In this document: piece by piece, positions 1 through 6,091 of the stretch
Position numbering within the stretch: position 1 is the first letter of the stretch
Layout of the letters: the number at the start of each line of letters is the position of its first letter
Source of the DNA: Acidobacteriota bacterium
GTDB lineage: Bacteria > Acidobacteriota > Terriglobia > UBA7540
DNA: 6,749 nucleotides
Assembly (NCBI GenBank): GCA_003224635.1
Contig: QHZK01000270.1
Span: 1 to 6,749, forward strand
Reading direction: 5' to 3'
The notes under the pieces: model-generated
The model's input: only the letters and a program-made list of their open reading frames with translations
Databases searched by the model: none
What the model was told of the DNA's origin: nothing
Program-made: the position numbers and the translations under genes

Positions 1-22
1 GAACTACACCTACAGGTTCTAG
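1..22 (+). CDS. 3' tail of an upstream gene, possibly an outer-membrane beta-barrel protein (partial)
   Basis: Reading from base 2, the window opens with six sense codons, NYTYRF, followed by a TAG stop at 20-22. The final Phe with Tyr at the third and fifth positions from the end matches the C-terminal beta-signal recognised by the BAM machinery in outer-membrane barrels such as TonB-dependent receptors. Only six residues are visible, so the family is a guess. The next gene starts 9 bases later in the same reading frame, which suggests one operon. The chance that a random frame ends this way is not negligible. Confidence 0.35.
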
Positions 23-31
23 CGCGCGAAC

Positions 32-586
32 ATGCACCTTCCGCAGACCAGGACCGCCGCGCTTTGGCTCTGTGGCGCTTTGTCTGCGCTCGCGGGCTCA
101 GTCGCGTTGTGCGTTCCTGACTCCCAGCCGGACTTGTCGCTCTGGGACACGAGCATGAAGCCGCAGAGGCTGAGCCAATACCGGGGGAAGATCGTGGTCC
201 TCAACTTCTGGGCCACATGGTGCGAACCTTGCAAGGCGGAGCTTCCCATGCTGGTCGAGGAGCAGGCACATTACCGCGACCGCGGCGTGATCGTCATCGG
301 CGCCTCGCTCGACGACGCAACCACCGTCAAGAAGGTTCGTCCCTTCGCCAAAAAAGAAAAGCTCAACTTCCGCGTCTGGATCGGCGCCACCGTGGACCAT
401 CTGGAGAAACTCGGGCTCGGCCAGGCCGTTCCGGCCACCGCTTTCTTCGACCGGGAAGGTAACTTGGTTGGGCGGGTGATGGGCGAATTGCGCCAGCCCG
501 AACTCGAACATCGCATCGAGTGGCTGCTCGGCAACCAGCAGGGAACAGCACCCCGGCCGCTGGTGAACCATCTGAGCCCGGAGTGA
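32..586 (+). CDS. Exported TlpA/ResA-like thiol-disulfide oxidoreductase (thioredoxin fold)
   Basis: A 184-residue protein with an N-terminal hydrophobic stretch at about residues 8-27 that reads as a signal peptide or membrane anchor, then a redoxin/thioredoxin domain. The active site is WATWCEPCK with the CxxC pair at C64 and C67; the cis-proline is P134 in AVPATAFFD, followed by the usual DREGNLVGR strand-turn-strand. Proteins of the TlpA/ResA group act outside the cytoplasmic membrane, mostly reducing disulfides in apo-cytochromes or other exported proteins; the substrate here cannot be told. C27 is not in a proper lipobox (VALC). The start is forced: an in-frame stop lies at 20-22 and ATG 32 is the first start after it, though the ribosome site is poor (only AGG at 14-16). 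The tail after residue 165 is Pro/Asn-rich and probably disordered. Confidence 0.9.
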   Translation: MHLPQTRTAALWLCGALSALAGSVALCVPDSQPDLSLWDTSMKPQRLSQYRGKIVVLNFWATWCEPCKAELPMLVEEQAHYRDRGVIVIGASLDDATTVKKVRPFAKKEKLNFRVWIGATVDHLEKLGLGQAVPATAFFDREGNLVGRVMGELRQPELEHRIEWLLGNQQGTAPRPLVNHLSPE

Positions 587-736
587 CAAACTTCCGCCGA
601 CCTCCTCGCTGCCCACCGTGCTCCGTACTACGAAACGCGAAATTCTTCGCTGCGTGCCAAGGCTTCTTTCCCCTCAAGTGCGGATCAACATGTCATCTCC
701 AGAAGCGGCCCCGTGTACTCTGCGACCGTCGAACCC

Positions 737-810
737 TCAACACGGAGCGCACGGAGCATCTCCGTGACCTCGGTGTTGAAGCTTTGGAGGCACGGAGGCC
801 GCAGAGAACC
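737..810. repeat. CACGGAG-word repeat element with 43-base imperfect palindrome
   Basis: Bases 737-756 and 760-779 are inverted copies that pair at 17 of 20 positions around a 3-base CAT loop; the outer 7 and inner 7 pairs are perfect. The word CACGGAG occurs directly at 741-747, 750-756 and 791-797, and inverted at 760-766, four times in 57 bases. The stretch continues as GCACGGAGGCCGCAGAGAACC to 810. I recall similar 'CACGGAGnnnCACGGAGG...GCAGAG' strings as dispersed noncoding repeats in many environmental bacterial genomes, often mis-called as small hypothetical proteins. That link is from memory and not tested. It could act as an mRNA hairpin between the flanking genes, or be an inert mobile repeat. 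Confidence 0.6.
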
Positions 811-851
811 TCCCATCGGTTGCCGTCCACGGCCGCGCGAAGGCCTTTGTG

Positions 852-881
852 TTGACCGCCTATCCGCCCCTGCGCTAAGGT
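852..881 (+). promoter_or_regulatory. Weak sigma-70-like promoter candidate before the FG-GAP/ASPIC gene
   Basis: TTGACC at 852-857 matches five of six bases of the -35 consensus. TAAGGT at 876-881, 18 bases on, matches only three of six of the -10, including its first, second and last bases. Transcription would then start about 5-6 bases before the ATG at 894, giving an almost leaderless message. The TAAGG could instead be a distant ribosome site, about 13 bases from the ATG. A low-confidence site. Confidence 0.2.
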
Positions 882-893
882 TGGGTTACGCCG

Positions 894-2651
894 ATGAATC
901 GGAGACATCTGATTAGGCTCTTGATGGGCGTCGGGGCAGCGGGCGGCGCCGGCGCACTCCTCTACAAATTGTACCCGCCGACCGCGTTCACTCGGAAAGC
1001 CGCATCGATCCGTTCCACCGACGTCTCGTCCAAGGGGCAATTTCCCGTCCAGTTCTCGGACGTAACCCGCGACGCAGGTATTTGCTTCCAGCATAATAGC
1101 GGCGCATTCGGAAAGAAATACCTGCCTGAAACGCTGGGCGCGGGCTGCGCCTTCTTCGATTATGACAATGACGGCTGGCTGGACGTCCTGCTGGTAAACG
1201 GAATGGACTGGCCGGGGCACAAACGGCAGCGCGCGACGATGAAGCTTTACCGGAACAACCGCAACGGGACGTTCACGGACACGACGCACGCCGCCGGACT
1301 CGATCTCGAGATGTACGGCATCGGGGTGGCGGTGGGCGATTACGACAACGATGGCTTTGCCGACCTGTACATTACCTGCTACGGGCAAAGCCGCCTGTTT
1401 CACAACAACGGCAATGGCACTTTTTCCGAAGTCACGAAGCAGGCAGGGCTCGAAGGCTATGAGGGCCTGAGCACTTCGGCCTTGTGGTTCGACTACGATC
1501 GCGACGGTCACCTCGACCTTCTGGTGGCGAACTACGTCCGCTGGTCGCCTGACGCGGACATCTATTGCAGCCTGGATGGCAGGACCAAGTCCTACTGCAC
1601 GCCCGAAGCGTATCCCGGCTCCACTTGCTGGCTGTTCCGCAATCGCGGCGATGGAACGTTTGAAGACGCGACGGGCAGGGCCGGCCTTCATGATGCCACC
1701 TCGAAGTCGCTGGGCCTGACCATGATCGACTATGACCTGGACGGCTGGTCGGACGTTTTCGTCGCCAACGACACGCAGCCTAACAAACTCTACCGCAACA
1801 ACCGCAACGGGACGTTTTCCGAAACCGCAGTGATGGCCGGCGTGGCCTTCAGCGAAGACGGCGTGGCCCGCGCCGGCATGGGCGCCGACGCCGCCGACTA
1901 TGACAACTCGGGCCTGCCCAGCCTCGTGGTGACCAATTTCTCCCAACAGATGGTGGGGCTCTACCGGAACGAAGGACACGGCTTCTTCGTGGACGAGGCG
2001 CCGCAGTCCGCCGTGGGCAAGTCGAGCCGGCTCACGCTGGGCTTCGGCTGCTTCTTCTTTGACGTCGACCTCGACGGCCGCCTCGACTTGCTGGTGGCCA
2101 ACGGCCACATCGACGAGACCATCACGCGCGTGGAATCGACAATCAGCTATGCGGAGTCCCCTCATCTGTTTCACAATGAGGGTGGCGGCAAGTTCCGCGA
2201 CGTAGTCGGGCTGGTCGGAAAGGCCTTCAACCAGCCCAAGGTGGCTCGCGGCGCGGCCTACGGAGACTTTGACAACGATGGCGACCTTGACGTGCTCATC
2301 ACTACCAACGACGGCCCGGCCTATCTCTTTCGCAACGATTGCGCGGCGAACCACAGCATCCGGTTTCGCACCGTGGGCGCGAAGTCCAACCGCGACGGCA
2401 TCGGCGCGAATATCCGTATCTGGACACCGGAAGGGGTCCGCTGGCTGACGGTGAAGAGCGGTTCGAGCTACCTCTCACAGTCCGACCGGAGCGTCACTTT
2501 CGGCCTGGGTCGCTTCGAGTCTATCGAGCGCGCCGCCATCGAGTGGCCGAGCGGAGTCAAGCAGGAGCTGGGGAAGCTCGCCGCCGATCGCACGTACGTG
2601 GTCGAGGAAGGCAAAGGGATTATCGCCGATGTTCCTCATCGGAGGTTGTAG
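894..2651 (+). CDS. Exported FG-GAP/VCBS repeat protein with C-terminal ASPIC/UnbV domain (CRTAC-like)
   Basis: A 585-residue protein. The N-terminus, MNRRHLIRLLMGVGAAGGAG, has an Arg pair at 3-4 followed by a Gly/Ala-rich hydrophobic core, which fits a Tat-type signal. Seven Asp-rich FG-GAP/VCBS-like motifs follow, from FFDYDNDGWLD at residue 87 to YGDFDNDGDLD at about 463. Each is followed by an L(Y/F)(R/H)N...G.F segment, so a seven-bladed beta-propeller with calcium-type DxDxDG loops is likely; the fifth motif (DYDNSGLPS) is degenerate. Residues about 502-575 match the ASPIC/UnbV domain (GIGANIRIW, SGSSYLSQSD, FGLG, IEWPSG). Cysteines in YCSLD, YCTPEAYPGSTC sit where the family often has them. 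Members are predicted extracellular or periplasmic binding proteins and the ligand is unknown. No strong ribosome site precedes ATG 894. The unknown 164-residue gene follows after 26 bases. Confidence 0.92.
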   Translation: MNRRHLIRLLMGVGAAGGAGALLYKLYPPTAFTRKAASIRSTDVSSKGQFPVQFSDVTRDAGICFQHNSGAFGKKYLPETLGAGCAFFDYDNDGWLDVLLVNGMDWPGHKRQRATMKLYRNNRNGTFTDTTHAAGLDLEMYGIGVAVGDYDNDGFADLYITCYGQSRLFHNNGNGTFSEVTKQAGLEGYEGLSTSALWFDYDRDGHLDLLVANYVRWSPDADIYCSLDGRTKSYCTPEAYPGSTCWLFRNRGDGTFEDATGRAGLHDATSKSLGLTMIDYDLDGWSDVFVANDTQPNKLYRNNRNGTFSETAVMAGVAFSEDGVARAGMGADAADYDNSGLPSLVVTNFSQQMVGLYRNEGHGFFVDEAPQSAVGKSSRLTLGFGCFFFDVDLDGRLDLLVANGHIDETITRVESTISYAESPHLFHNEGGGKFRDVVGLVGKAFNQPKVARGAAYGDFDNDGDLDVLITTNDGPAYLFRNDCAANHSIRFRTVGAKSNRDGIGANIRIWTPEGVRWLTVKSGSSYLSQSDRSVTFGLGRFESIERAAIEWPSGVKQELGKLAADRTYVVEEGKGIIADVPHRRL

Positions 2652-2677
2652 AGACGCTCCGACCGATCGGAGGCACC

Positions 2678-3172
2678 TTGCGGTTTTACACGGCTGACGA
2701 GTGCAAGGCGTGGCTCACGGGGCGGAACCGACCCAAGCCCGATACCGTCGAGGGCTGCCTACATCTCCGCATACCGTACCCACGCCAGTCGTCCCGCCTC
2801 TTTTACATTGCGCACTGGGTCGCGACACAACTGACCTACCGGATGCCAACGCTGCTTTGGATCACCGAGTGGGGAATTTGGGGCAGCAGCGAGAATTGGC
2901 ACCTCTACTACCGACTGCGGCGGTCGTACGGCGACCATTTTTTACTTCAGGAGGCGCCCGGCCATCTGTTCCTCGAACATGAAGCAGAAGACCTGGCGTC
3001 CTTTTTTCAGTTGTCGATGCTGAACGGCTGGGGTGGGTACGTCCTCACGGACGCAAACTACTCGAACTTGTTCTTCAGCCACGATGAGTTCCTGGACTTC
3101 TACAGCGATAACCAAGGCGTAATGGATGAGATTTTGAAGGCCCTGAGGAACGACCAAACGGCCGCCAAATAA
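2678..3172 (+). CDS. Hypothetical tryptophan-rich protein, about 164 residues, TTG start
   Basis: I do not recognise the family. The frame is open further upstream, but there it overlaps the ASPIC domain and reads as Arg-rich nonsense, so the gene must start near its own sequence. TTG at 2678 is the only standard start between the previous stop and the ATG at about 2843. GGAGG at 2669-2673 precedes it, with a short 4-base spacer. The protein has no signal peptide or membrane span, so it is probably cytoplasmic. It opens RFYTADECKAWL and has seven Trp, clustered in LLWITEWGIW, ENWHLYYRLR and NGWGG. It also has EAPGHLFLEHEAEDLASF (His plus acidic residues) and ends with HDEFLDFY and a helical tail. 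The mix of aromatic and acidic patches suggests a compact folded domain, perhaps for protein binding. It sits between an exported propeller gene and a two-component system, 36 bases before the kinase. Confidence 0.75.
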   Translation: MRFYTADECKAWLTGRNRPKPDTVEGCLHLRIPYPRQSSRLFYIAHWVATQLTYRMPTLLWITEWGIWGSSENWHLYYRLRRSYGDHFLLQEAPGHLFLEHEAEDLASFFQLSMLNGWGGYVLTDANYSNLFFSHDEFLDFYSDNQGVMDEILKALRNDQTAAK

Positions 3173-3191
3173 CCACCGCGCTCGAAGGGGC

Positions 3192-3211
3192 CATCTCTAC
3201 AGACAGAGATG
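3192..3211 (+). promoter_or_regulatory. Hairpin enclosing the histidine kinase start codon
   Basis: CATCTCT at 3192-3198 and AGAGATG at 3205-3211 are perfect inverted repeats with a 6-base ACAGAC loop. The last three bases of the 3' arm are the kinase ATG. In mRNA this 7-bp stem would cover the start codon. The nearest purine-rich ribosome-site candidate, AAGGGG at 3185-3190, lies just outside the stem and rather far (18 bases) from the ATG. The structure could lower translation or require coupling to the upstream gene. The pairing is seen directly; a regulatory role is inference. Confidence 0.4.
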
Positions 3212-4630
3212 CATAGCCGCGAATCCCAACACGACCTTCTGGGTGAAATTCCGTCGCCCTCAGCGCGACTGTGGGTCGGTGTGTGCATCATCCTCTCGAT
3301 CTTCGTCGTCTTCGCCGCGTATACCATCCGCGAGATCCGCTGGCTGGAGGACTACCAGGTGAACGTGGTCCAGAAGAACCGCAAAGCCTCGCTCGAGCTC
3401 CTGCGCCTCCAGAACGACGCTTACTTGCTGGCCATCTCGCTGCGCGATATGACGGCCGCGCGGGCGCGATATCCCATTCACGAGTGGCGGCCCGAATTCA
3501 TGCGGATGCGCCGCGACATGGACGACGCCGTGAGGCTCGAGAGCGACTTCGCGGTCAGCACCCCCGCGAGCAGCGATAAGCGCAGCCAATTACGGCGCGC
3601 CCTCCAGGACTTCTGGCGTTCGGCGGACTCGGTCTTCACTTTGGCCCAGCGCGACAACGAGGCAAAAGCGCGCGCGCTTATCCAGACCGAACTCGAAGGC
3701 AAGCGCGCGGTGATTTCGGAGATCGCGGCGCGCCTGCTGGTGCTGAACGATCAGGCCCAGGCCGAAGCGACGGAGAGAATCAGCGCGGTCTACGGAACGG
3801 TCAAAAGGGACGTCGTGGTTGTGATCGGCGTTCTGTTCCTGCTGGCCCTCGGGACGGGCCTCTACACGCTCGAAGCCAACCGCAAGACCTTTGCCCGGCT
3901 CCAGCACCTGACGGAGCAGCTCCAATCGCAGTCCGAGGCACTGCAGAAACTTTCCTGGAAGCTGATTGACGTCCAGGAAGAGACGCTGCGCCGCGTGGCG
4001 CGCGACCTGCACGACGAATTCGGTCAGATACTGACCGCCATCGGTGCCATGCTGGGCCGGGCCGGCAAGAAGGCTTTGGACGAGGACTCGAACCGGGACG
4101 GCGCCCTGGTCCAAGAACTGCAGGCAGTGCAGAAGATCGTCCAGGAGACCCTCCAGACCGTGCGCGACCAGTCGCAGATGTTTCGCCCGGCAATCCTGGA
4201 TGATTTCGGGCTGGAGCAGGCGCTGGAGTGGTTCGTGAAGCAGTTCTCGCGCCAGGCCGGGATCAACGTGCGCTTCGAGGCCGAGCTGCGCGATGGCGCC
4301 TTCCCTCCCGAGGACGCCATCCACCTCTACCGCATCGTGCAGGAGGCGCTCGCCAACGTCGCGCGCCACGCGAAGGCGCAGGAGGCGCGAGTCACTCTGA
4401 AAGAGCAGGATGGAGAGTTGGACCTCGAGATCCGGGACGACGGTGTGGGTTTTGCAGTCGGGCCCGAGTCGAACCGCTCGTCGGGGGACGGGCTGGGCTT
4501 GATGGGGATGCGGGAGCGCGCGGAACACTTGAACGGTTCGCTCGCGATCCAGTCTGCGCCGGGAAAGGGGACCACGATCAGCGTCCGCGTTCCGCTCCGA
4601 AAAAAGATGGGAATAGCGAATCGCGAATAG
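3209..4630 (+). CDS. Membrane sensor histidine kinase, NarL/DesK-type (HisKA_3 + HATPase_c)
   Basis: A 473-residue kinase that would autophosphorylate on His and pass phosphate to the regulator encoded 22 bases downstream. Membrane span 1 is at about residues 21-40 and span 2 at 202-221. They enclose roughly 160 mostly helical, charged residues that look like a four-helix-bundle sensor of the CHASE3/4HB kind; the stimulus is unknown. A short coiled-coil linker (about 222-258), with no clear HAMP domain, leads to the HisKA_3 motif ARDLHDEFGQ with phospho-acceptor H268. The ATPase domain has the N-box N383 in IVQEALANVARHA, the G1 box D411-G-V-G414 and the GLGLMGMRER G2 region, ending in GKGTTISVRVPL. 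All catalytic motifs are intact. The last residues, MGIANRE, are encoded by a 7-bp repeat and look like a recent extension. ATG 3209 is kept because span 1 follows it at normal distance. Confidence 0.95.
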   Translation: MHSRESQHDLLGEIPSPSARLWVGVCIILSIFVVFAAYTIREIRWLEDYQVNVVQKNRKASLELLRLQNDAYLLAISLRDMTAARARYPIHEWRPEFMRMRRDMDDAVRLESDFAVSTPASSDKRSQLRRALQDFWRSADSVFTLAQRDNEAKARALIQTELEGKRAVISEIAARLLVLNDQAQAEATERISAVYGTVKRDVVVVIGVLFLLALGTGLYTLEANRKTFARLQHLTEQLQSQSEALQKLSWKLIDVQEETLRRVARDLHDEFGQILTAIGAMLGRAGKKALDEDSNRDGALVQELQAVQKIVQETLQTVRDQSQMFRPAILDDFGLEQALEWFVKQFSRQAGINVRFEAELRDGAFPPEDAIHLYRIVQEALANVARHAKAQEARVTLKEQDGELDLEIRDDGVGFAVGPESNRSSGDGLGLMGMRERAEHLNGSLAIQSAPGKGTTISVRVPLRKKMGIANRE

Positions 4631-4638
4631 CGGATCGG
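4611..4638 (+). repeat. Degenerate 7-bp tandem repeat across the kinase stop codon
   Basis: Four consecutive heptads read GAATAGC, GAATCGC, GAATAGC and GGATCGG. The first and third are identical, the second differs at one base, and the fourth is more diverged. The TAG stop of the kinase (4628-4630) lies in the third unit, so the repeat encodes the last residues of the protein and then runs into the spacer before the regulator gene. Similar GAATAGC/GAATCGC runs occur, as far as I recall, between genes in acidobacterial genomes; that recollection is untested. Confidence 0.65.
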
Positions 4639-4652
4639 GAAGCCACGATACG

Positions 4653-5327
4653 ATGAGCCCAATCAACGCCGAGAAGAAAGTCCGCGTCTTGCTCGCTGAG
4701 GACCACGCCCTGGTCCGCCAAGGCTTCCGGCGAATGCTCGAGGATGACGCGCGGATCGCGGTGGTCGGTGAGGCGAGCACAGGCCTTTCGGCCATCGAGC
4801 ACTGCGCCAGACTTAAGCCCGACGTCGTGGTGATGGACCTTTCCATGCCCGAACTCGGAGGGCTCGAGGCCACGGCCGAAATCCTCAAGGCCGGGCCTGA
4901 GACGAAAGTCCTGATTCTCAGCATGTATTCGAACCCCGCTTACGTGCGGAAGGCCTTCGAGGTGGGCGCGAAAGGGTACATCCTGAAAGACGCCGTCGAA
5001 GTGGACCTTGCCCAGGCGGTGATGACCTTGGCGCACGGCGATACCTACATGAGCCCGGTCATCTCAAACTTGGTGATCGAGACGCTCAAGACGGGGAAAC
5101 TCGAGGACGCCGCCCAGGACCCTTACGAGCGCCTCACGCTGAGGGAGAAGGAAGTCCTGCAACTGATCGCGCAAGGCAAGTCGAATAAGGAAATTGCGGT
5201 GCTGCTCGATATCAGCGTGAATACCGTCGCCGTCCACCGCGCCCGCCTCATGGAAACCTTGGGTTTGCATCGCACCGCAGAGATCGTGCTCTACGCGGTC
5301 AAGAAGGGCCTGATCCAGCCGCAGTAG
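4653..5327 (+). CDS. LuxR/NarL-family two-component response regulator
   Basis: A 224-residue regulator of normal length for the family. The receiver domain (about 9-125) has the acidic pocket E16-D17, phospho-acceptor D62 in VVVMDLSMPELGG, switch S90 in LILSMYS and K112 in YILKDA. A linker leads to a C-terminal LuxR-type helix-turn-helix at about 161-215 (LTLREKEVLQLIAQGKSNKEIA, then SVNTVAVHRARLMETLGLH). It is the evident partner of the kinase just upstream: same strand, 22-base spacer, matching HisKA_3/NarL pairing. Phosphorylation would be expected to promote DNA binding; target genes are not shown, though the upstream operon itself is an obvious candidate. The ribosome site is weak (GGGAAG at about 4637-4642, some 10 bases before the ATG), so translational coupling to the kinase is possible. 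Confidence 0.96.
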   Translation: MSPINAEKKVRVLLAEDHALVRQGFRRMLEDDARIAVVGEASTGLSAIEHCARLKPDVVVMDLSMPELGGLEATAEILKAGPETKVLILSMYSNPAYVRKAFEVGAKGYILKDAVEVDLAQAVMTLAHGDTYMSPVISNLVIETLKTGKLEDAAQDPYERLTLREKEVLQLIAQGKSNKEIAVLLDISVNTVAVHRARLMETLGLHRTAEIVLYAVKKGLIQPQ

Positions 5328-5372
5328 TGGTGAGCACGCTTGGAATTTCAGCCGTCTCAGTTAACCGGTGGA

Positions 5373-5431
5373 GGTCCCCAATCGGCGAAGAGCGCACAGT
5401 TGAAGAGCGGCAGCCGCGGCGATTGGGGGTC
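5373..5431 (+). terminator. Stem-loop in the convergent gap after the response regulator (no T-run)
   Basis: CCCCAATCG at 5376-5384 pairs perfectly with CGATTGGGG at 5420-5428. In plus-strand RNA the stem extends outward to 12 pairs (5373-5384 with 5420-5431) using two G-U wobbles that would be mismatches in minus-strand RNA. The 35-base loop contains two GAAGAGCG copies (5387-5394 and 5402-5409) and a GCCGCGGC palindrome. It begins 45 bases after the regulator stop and ends before the converging toxin gene. It may protect or end the regulator mRNA, but there is no U-tract, so an intrinsic terminator is not proven. Confidence 0.3.
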
Positions 5432-5453
5432 AAGCGGCGGCGCGCCAGGCTTC

Positions 5454-5828
5454 CTAAGCATCGGCCCTTTCTTCCTGATACTCGCGTATGCGGCCGCGCT
5501 GGACGATCCAGAGCTTGCCTTTGATGTTCTTCGCCCGCAGTGCCGCCACGAGTGTTACCACCGCGTCGATCAGGTCATCGTGACTCGGCTCGGACGGCAG
5601 GCGCAGGACGGCGATCCTCGCATAGTCAGACGGTCTGAAAAGCAGGGGATTGGCGAAGTCGAGGTCGAGTGTGACCAGGCAGCGCTGCTGCGCCCGGCAG
5701 GTTTCAATTAACGTCCTGTCGGAGGCAGAGGAAAGGCCCTGCTCGGGAACAGTGGACATTTCGTGGCCGTGCTGGCAGAAGACGGCTAAGGCGACCTGGC
5801 CGAGATTCTCGTCAAGCTTCAGCTTCAT
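5454..5828 (-). CDS. DUF5615 PIN-like protein, probable toxin of a DUF433/DUF5615 pair
   Basis: A 124-residue protein with the DUF5615 layout: an opening MKLKLDENL strand with D6 and N8, a GLSSASDRTLIETC helix with D37 and E42, then LVTLDLDFAN with D55 and D57. These acidic positions resemble the metal site of PIN-domain nucleases, so an RNase activity is predicted from the family and not shown. Its ATG at 5828 overlaps the stop of the DUF433 gene as ATGA, so the two are translated in a coupled way. That order, antitoxin first, is usual for type II toxin-antitoxin pairs. The C-terminal section after about residue 100 (KGKLWIVQRGRIREYQ) has the typical final strands. It converges with the response regulator gene across a 126-base gap. 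Confidence 0.88.
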   Translation of the reverse strand: MKLKLDENLGQVALAVFCQHGHEMSTVPEQGLSSASDRTLIETCRAQQRCLVTLDLDFANPLLFRPSDYARIAVLRLPSEPSHDDLIDAVVTLVAALRAKNIKGKLWIVQRGRIREYQEERADA

Positions 5829-6073
5829 CGCGTCGCTTCGATGGGAATCTCAACGTAGCGCTCGCGCGCCATCTCAGCGCCGTAGGCAATGCAGGCGAGA
5901 ACGTCCTCACGGGCGAGCTGGGGGTAGTCCTCGAGGATCTCTTCCATAGTCTCGCCGCTGGCGAGAAAATCGAGAATCAGCGATACCCAGATGCGATGTC
6001 CGCGAATGCAGGGCTTTCCGAAGCAGACATCGGCATTGATCGAAATGCGGGAAAGCAACTCTTGCCGGGTCAT
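5825..6073 (-). CDS. DUF433 antitoxin-like protein
   Basis: An 82-residue protein matching DUF433: an N-terminal RISINADVCFGKPCIRGHRI segment with the family's GKPxIRGxRI signature at residues 19-28, then a helix-turn-helix-like part (ILDFLASGETMEEILEDYPQLAREDVLACIAY). Members are predicted DNA-binding antitoxins that neutralise the PIN-like partner and repress their own operon. ATG 6073 is chosen because the family begins here; the longer open frame to 6160 adds 29 residues without family character and would run over the TATAAT box at 6092-6097. The gene overlaps the DUF5615 gene by four bases (ATGA). The leader is short, and only a weak GAG precedes the start. Confidence 0.88.
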   Translation of the reverse strand: MTRQELLSRISINADVCFGKPCIRGHRIWVSLILDFLASGETMEEILEDYPQLAREDVLACIAYGAEMARERYVEIPIEATR

Positions 6074-6091
6074 GGTTAAGCTCGCAGACGG

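Larger units (their letters stand above)
587..893. other. 307-base intergenic gap between the thioredoxin and FG-GAP genes
   Basis: No gene is supported here. A frame stays open across much of it (520-855, + strand), but its residues are Arg/Pro/Thr-rich with no domain and run through a repeat element. Bases 587-736 show no recognisable signal and no clear terminator with a T-run. Bases 737-810 hold the CACGGAG repeat/palindrome, and 852-881 hold a weak promoter-like pair; both are listed separately. Confidence 0.6.

Noticed and set aside
95..115. Lipoprotein signal at C27 of the thioredoxin-like protein
   Set aside because: The residues before the Cys are VAL, and Leu at -1 does not fit a lipobox, so lipidation is not supported.
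520..855. 111-residue plus-strand frame in the gap after the thioredoxin gene
   Set aside because: Starts inside the thioredoxin gene, runs through the CACGGAG repeat and has no recognisable domain. Such translations of repeats are a known source of false hypothetical proteins.
693..2354. 553-residue open frame on the minus strand, antisense to the FG-GAP/ASPIC gene
   Set aside because: Val/Ala/Gly/Arg/His-rich sequence without any domain. It mirrors the repeated Asp/Gly codons of the real gene, in which seven propeller motifs and the ASPIC domain are clear.
2339..2677. Upstream extension of the 164-residue hypothetical gene to a 277-residue form
   Set aside because: The added part overlaps the conserved ASPIC/UnbV domain in another frame and is Arg-rich noise. 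A ribosome-site-like GGAGG precedes the TTG at 2678.
4611..4638. CRISPR-like array
   Set aside because: The units are 7 bases, directly adjacent and have no spacers; it is a simple tandem repeat.
3590..4924. 444-residue minus-strand open frame over the kinase and regulator
   Set aside because: It is antisense to two genes with every catalytic residue intact; low-complexity composition typical of a GC-rich shadow frame.
5340..5711. 123-residue plus-strand frame opposite the DUF5615 gene
   Set aside because: Antisense to a clear DUF5615 protein and without family character.
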